This document shows positions 60,599 through 64,000 of a stretch of 64,000 nucleotides of DNA, piece after piece. The DNA is taken from positions 39,104-103,103 of the forward strand of contig CAIPZV010000008.1 of NCBI GenBank assembly GCA_903869595.1, given 5' to 3'. The stretch comes from an uncultured beta proteobacterium. Lineage in GTDB: Bacteria; Pseudomonadota; Gammaproteobacteria; Burkholderiales; Burkholderiaceae_C. How positions within the stretch are numbered: the stretch's first letter is position 1; the number at the start of each line of letters is the position of its first letter. A model generated the notes under the pieces. It worked only from the letters and a program-made list of their open reading frames with translations. It was not told the DNA's origin and did not search any database. A program made the translations under genes and the position numbers.

Positions 60599-61123
60599 TT
60601 AGCCAATTTTGTTGAACGAGGCCTTGTAACGCAAGGCATTGTCAATGTAATGCTGCGCCATCAAACGCAGGCCTTGAATTTGTTCGGGGCTCAAGCTGCG
60701 CACTACTTTAGCGGGGCTGCCCATGATCATCGAACCATCGGGAAAATCCTTGCCTTCAGTGACCAGGGAACCGGCGCCCACCAGGCAGTTTTTGCCGATC
60801 TTGGCGTTGTTGAGAATAACTGCGCCAATACCAATCAGGGTCTCGTCGCCAATCGTGCAGCCGTGCAGCATCACTTTATGCCCTACGGTGACGTGCTTGC
60901 CGATGGTCAAAGGCACGCCAAAGTCGGCATGCAACACGCTGCCATCCTGAATATTGCTGCCTTCACCGATATGGATGTGTTCGGTATCGCCGCGTATCAC
61001 GACCCCGAACCAAATACTGCTGTGCTCGCCCAGTTGCACATTGCCCATGACCTGGGCGCTATCGGCCACATAGGCAGAGTCGGGAATGGTGGGGCTAATT
61101 TGGTCAAGTTCGTAAACGGCCAC
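60599..61123 (-). CDS. Gamma carbonic anhydrase-like hexapeptide-repeat protein
   Basis: 174 residues from GTG 61123, with AGGAA upstream. [20 protein letters not shown] matches the family N-terminus, unlike the extended frame from 61201. Left-handed beta-helix repeats with the metal-site histidines appear in [27 protein letters not shown] and [15 protein letters not shown]. Related proteins (YrdA, PaaY, CaiE) are metal enzymes of uncertain physiological substrate. Confidence 0.9.
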   Translation of the reverse strand: MAVYELDQISPTIPDSAYVADSAQVMGNVQLGEHSSIWFGVVIRGDTEHIHIGEGSNIQDGSVLHADFGVPLTIGKHVTVGHKVMLHGCTIGDETLIGIGAVILNNAKIGKNCLVGAGSLVTEGKDFPDGSMIMGSPAKVVRSLSPEQIQGLRLMAQHYIDNALRYKASFNKIG

Positions 61124-61166
61124 GGGAATTCCTAAAAAGGGTTGCAAGGTACCTAGAATTGTAGGG

Positions 61167-61958
61167 ATGGAACTCCGCGCACTCGCCTTGGCCGCATTCA
61201 CGCTGGCCGACCCTAGTCAGAAAGTGGCGGCAGTGCGGGCTTTGGCAGCGGAGGCTGGGGCACTGGCCTGCGATGCAGCGGCGGTTTTTAAAGCACCCGC
61301 TGCGCCAGGCCGACCGGACCGCCCACTGCTGATTCACCCCCGCGCCGTACCCAAACGCTCGCCCCATACCGTGGCCGGGCATGCGGCTTTGATGCACTCC
61401 ATCGCGCACATTGAATTTAATGCCATCAACCTGGCACTCGATGCCGCTTGGCGTTTTGCCGGTCTGCCCGATGCCTATTACCGCGATTGGGTCCGTGTGG
61501 CCGGTGAAGAGGCCCTGCATTTTTCGCTGCTGCAAGACCATTTGCACAACTTGGGGTTTGGCTATGGCGACTTCGAAGCCCACGATGGCCTGTGGACCAT
61601 GTGCGTCGCCACCGAAGACGATGTGTTGGCCCGCATGGCCCTAGTGCCGCGCACTCTGGAAGCCCGGGGCCTGGACGCCACGCCGCTAATTCAGGCCAAG
61701 CTGCGCAACTTGCCCTATCAGCATGCGCGTGAGGCCGTCCTGATTTTGGACCGCATCCTGGCCGATGAGGTGGGCCACGTAGCGATCGGCAACCACTGGT
61801 TTCACCACTTGTGCCATGAACGCAGCGTACAGCCTGAGGCCTATTACCGCGAAGCTGCGCTATTACATAAAGCGCCCACCCTAAAGCCGCCGTTCAACAT
61901 CTCCGCGCGCCGCGCTGCCGGGTTTAGTGAAGCCGAGTTGGCGGCATTGCCAGTATGA
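61167..61958 (+). CDS. DUF455 ferritin-like protein
   Basis: 263 residues. [20 protein letters not shown] and the di-iron-like ExxH pairs [27 protein letters not shown] and [17 protein letters not shown] are the DUF455 signatures. Relatives include MiaE-like proteins, but a hydroxylase role is not established. Divergent from the carbonic anhydrase-like gene; overlapped by the next gene by 4 bases. Confidence 0.9.
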   Translation: MELRALALAAFTLADPSQKVAAVRALAAEAGALACDAAAVFKAPAAPGRPDRPLLIHPRAVPKRSPHTVAGHAALMHSIAHIEFNAINLALDAAWRFAGLPDAYYRDWVRVAGEEALHFSLLQDHLHNLGFGYGDFEAHDGLWTMCVATEDDVLARMALVPRTLEARGLDATPLIQAKLRNLPYQHAREAVLILDRILADEVGHVAIGNHWFHHLCHERSVQPEAYYREAALLHKAPTLKPPFNISARRAAGFSEAELAALPV

Positions 61959-62494
61959 GTGCAGCCTTACGGATGGAACACTTTCCTGGTAACAACAGGC
62001 GCAAGCAAGTCTTGGCGCTTATGGCGCTAATGCCCATGCCGACTAAGCTAAAGCAGCCCTTCACGGGCGTAGCATCGCGCCTGGTGTACGGTGTACTTAT
62101 GCTGATTTGTATCCAATTAATGACTAGCGCGCGGGCCCTAGCTTGGACGCCTTTTGAACGCAAAACTTTGTATGAAGAGGTGGAGCTTTCGGCAGCAGAG
62201 GCCAAAAAAGTGCAATATGCAGCCGGCTGGTCCGCGCAGTCTGATACAGAACTATTGGTAGAGATAAAAAACAATTTGCCAGGACCATTAGCCTGCCATG
62301 GGGCCACCGTGCATTTGCTTAGCGGCACTACGGTGAGTAAAAGCTTTCTGCCCCGTCTGTATGTCCCCAACGCCTCGAGCCGCCAAGGTGCAGTGGGCGG
62401 CGTGAAAAAAGGCCAGATGAAGGATTTTTCCATCCTCTGCCATTGCTGGAAAAAGCCGGGCGATACGGCCTGCGGCAACCCGAGCAGCAAATAA
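61955..62494 (+). CDS. Hypothetical secreted or membrane-anchored protein
   Basis: Up to 179 residues; the ATG at 61955 overlaps the DUF455 stop (ATGA), but internal ATGs at 62036 or 62117 could also start it. A hydrophobic stretch (LVYGVLMLICIQLMTSARAL, about residues 43-62) is a probable signal or anchor. The rest is a small domain with cysteines (PLACHGATVHLL, FSILCHCWKKPGDTACG) that may form disulfides in the periplasm. No family recognised. Confidence 0.6.
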   Translation: MSAALRMEHFPGNNRRKQVLALMALMPMPTKLKQPFTGVASRLVYGVLMLICIQLMTSARALAWTPFERKTLYEEVELSAAEAKKVQYAAGWSAQSDTELLVEIKNNLPGPLACHGATVHLLSGTTVSKSFLPRLYVPNASSRQGAVGGVKKGQMKDFSILCHCWKKPGDTACGNPSSK

Positions 62495-62508
62495 GCGCAG
62501 CCTGCGGA

Positions 62509-64000
62509 CTAGACAGCCAATTTAGCCAAAGGCAAAAGGCGCTCTTCCAGGTGGCGCACAAAACGCGATGTGTCAAACAACACACCTTCGCTGCGCACCG
62601 TTTGCAAATGGGCGCGCAGCCGCCCCATTTCCGCCGGGTTATTGGCCAGGGCCACGGCTTTTTCCTCGTAGTCCTTCAGGTTATAGGTAATCAAGGATTC
62701 CATTTTTGCCGCCGTGAGCAAGGCGCCGGCCATGCGCGAGGCAAAGCTGCGCCCGGTCAGAGTCAGGAGGGGCAGGCCCATCCAGAGCGCGTCGTTGGCG
62801 GTAGTGCCAGCGTTAAAGGGGAAGCTGTCCAGAAACAAGTCTGCCACCTGGTAGCGCGCCAGGTAGTTTTCGGGCGACAGGCGCGGGCCGAAGACCAAAC
62901 GCTTGGGATCGATTTTGCGGGCCTTGGCCTCTTTCTTCAAATTGGCCTCGGACCATTGGTTATCGGCCAAAAGCAGCAGCACACTATCTGGCACGCGGCG
63001 CAAAATATTCATCCAGGCGTCAAACAAATCCGGCGTGTATTTGTAGTTGTTATTGAAAGTGCAAAACACAAAGCCTTCGGGCGGCAAATTGCAATCGGCG
63101 CGTCCAGGTTTGGGGCCGACATTGCGCTTGCGGTCGCTCACCTGATAGACATCGGGCATGTAAATCGGTCGCTCAGAATAGTTGAGGGCCTCGTTTTCGG
63201 GGATCAAAAATTTGTCTGCGATCACGTAGTCAATCGAGGGCAAGCCGGTGGTAGCTGGCAAACCCAAGTAAGTGATCTGCACTGGCGCAGGCCGGTAAGC
63301 CAGCATATTGGCGCGCGCGCCCGCCGTCTGGCCTTGCAAGTCCACCAAAATATCTATTTCGTCGCGGCGTATCAGCTGTGCGGCTTCCACATCGGACATG
63401 GTGTGGATTTTGGTGAAATGATCCATGGCGCTGATCACACGCTGGCGCATGGGTGAACCATCCTCCGGGCTCCAGCAATAACCATAAACCTCAAACCTTT
63501 CGCGGTCGTGCAGCTCAAACAACTCCACCGTGAGCAGAGACACCGGGTGCAGGCAAAAGTCGCCAGAGGCATAGCCGATGCGGATTTTGCGGTGGCCGTA
63601 TCCATTGGGGTTGGACAAATTGGGCACGTCAGAGTTCAGCTTGTTTTTGACGTAACGGCGGGCTGCCGCCAACTGGGATTGCGGGTCATCCGAAATGCTG
63701 AGCATGGACAAGGCCGAGGTGGCGTCCTGCATGAATTTGCGGCTGACCTTGGGCAGCGGGATGTAAGTGGGCCATACACATTGCTTTTGGCGCAGCGATA
63801 CCCAATGGTGCAGCACATCGACCTGCTCGGGCTCAATCGCCAGACTTTTGGTCAGCACCACCGAGGCCTCGTCCAAACGCTTATGGATCTCTAGCACCCG
63901 GCCCATTTGGTTCAGGGCCATCACCACCAGAGGCTTGTTATTAGGATCTTGTGGCGACACATGGTCAATTACCCAACGCCACTCAGTCAGGGCCTCTTCA
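62509..64000 (-). CDS. TPR / O-GlcNAc-transferase-type glycosyltransferase, 3' part
   Basis: The frame is open to the right edge; 497 residues of the C-terminus are seen. The start, with more TPR repeats, is outside. TPR remains: MALNQMGRVLEIHKRLDEAS. The GT41 catalytic region follows: RKIRIGYASGDFCLHPVSLL, ILVDLQGQTAGARANMLAYR, APVQITYLGLPATTGLPSID, VFCTFNNNYKYTPDLFDAWM, LFLDSFPFNAGTTANDALWM and LLTLTGRSFASRMAGALL. Bacterial relatives glycosylate surface or flagellar proteins, or work in lipopolysaccharide synthesis; target unknown. Confidence 0.9.
   Translation of the reverse strand, partial: EEALTEWRWVIDHVSPQDPNNKPLVVMALNQMGRVLEIHKRLDEASVVLTKSLAIEPEQVDVLHHWVSLRQKQCVWPTYIPLPKVSRKFMQDATSALSMLSISDDPQSQLAAARRYVKNKLNSDVPNLSNPNGYGHRKIRIGYASGDFCLHPVSLLTVELFELHDRERFEVYGYCWSPEDGSPMRQRVISAMDHFTKIHTMSDVEAAQLIRRDEIDILVDLQGQTAGARANMLAYRPAPVQITYLGLPATTGLPSIDYVIADKFLIPENEALNYSERPIYMPDVYQVSDRKRNVGPKPGRADCNLPPEGFVFCTFNNNYKYTPDLFDAWMNILRRVPDSVLLLLADNQWSEANLKKEAKARKIDPKRLVFGPRLSPENYLARYQVADLFLDSFPFNAGTTANDALWMGLPLLTLTGRSFASRMAGALLTAAKMESLITYNLKDYEEKAVALANNPAEMGRLRAHLQTVRSEGVLFDTSRFVRHLEERLLPLAKLAV

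Overview
The window is chromosomal DNA of a GC-rich betaproteobacterium, most likely order Burkholderiales and family Comamonadaceae. This is inferred from gene content and order (hemCDXY divergent from ppc; pyrG-kdsA-DUF1330-eno-ftsB; dapA-bamC; rluC divergent from rne), not from any rRNA or database search. No rRNA, tRNA or CRISPR array was seen. Most of the sequence is dense housekeeping DNA with many 4-base ATGA or GTGA start/stop overlaps. Several small accessory modules are set into it.

Layout, left to right. (1) 1-4134: the 5' part of rluC, a divergent promoter region with a perfect 10-bp inverted repeat, a leader of about 475 bases, and rne (RNase E) with its own terminator. (2) 4295-11319: the haem operon hemC-hemD-hemX-hemY on the minus strand and divergent ppc. 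A BrnT/BrnA toxin-antitoxin pair sits between ppc and argH. (3) 12053-16226: argH, a bile-acid/sodium-symporter-family transporter and an overlapping D-aminoacylase-type amidohydrolase. (4) 16351-18696: a 781-residue lipoprotein of unknown function. (5) 19096-22471: kynU-kynA for tryptophan catabolism, then a convergent FAD monooxygenase. (6) 22654-23454: a second toxin-antitoxin pair (ParE-like toxin, unusually long antitoxin). (7) 23593-32454: a polyol catabolic operon on the minus strand: binding protein, two permeases, ATPase, an arabinitol 4-dehydrogenase-type enzyme, an SDR dehydrogenase, an AraC regulator and xylulokinase. Polyols are taken up, oxidised to a ketose and, for D-xylulose, phosphorylated into the pentose phosphate pathway.

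(8) 32725-36454: a coupled tldD-tldE protease pair and a divergent MipA/OmpV outer-membrane protein. (9) 36526-45195: the most unusual part. An RHH/PIN toxin-antitoxin pair, a 386-base stretch without a convincing gene, and a two-gene SMC/ABC-type ATPase plus PIN-nuclease module lie immediately downstream of parC. A RhuM-family gene is wedged between parE and parC and overlaps the parC start by 4 bases. A LexA-like box lies upstream of parE. The ATPase-PIN pair is the best candidate here for an undescribed defence or abortive-infection module.

(10) 45316-50319: an MFS transporter, a 53-residue membrane protein, an SDR, a methyltransferase, dapA and bamC. (11) 50333-54152: a tiny Ala-rich lipoprotein, a RoxA-like ribosomal oxygenase, a SlyD-like isomerase, dut and coaBC. 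(12) 54270-58698: pyrG-kdsA-DUF1330-eno-ftsB. (13) 58859-64000: a NadR-like P-loop protein, hslO, a gamma carbonic anhydrase, a DUF455 ferritin-like protein, a hypothetical secreted protein and the 3' part of an OGT-type glycosyltransferase gene. Three copies or half-copies of a REP-like palindromic repeat are scattered in intergenic gaps.
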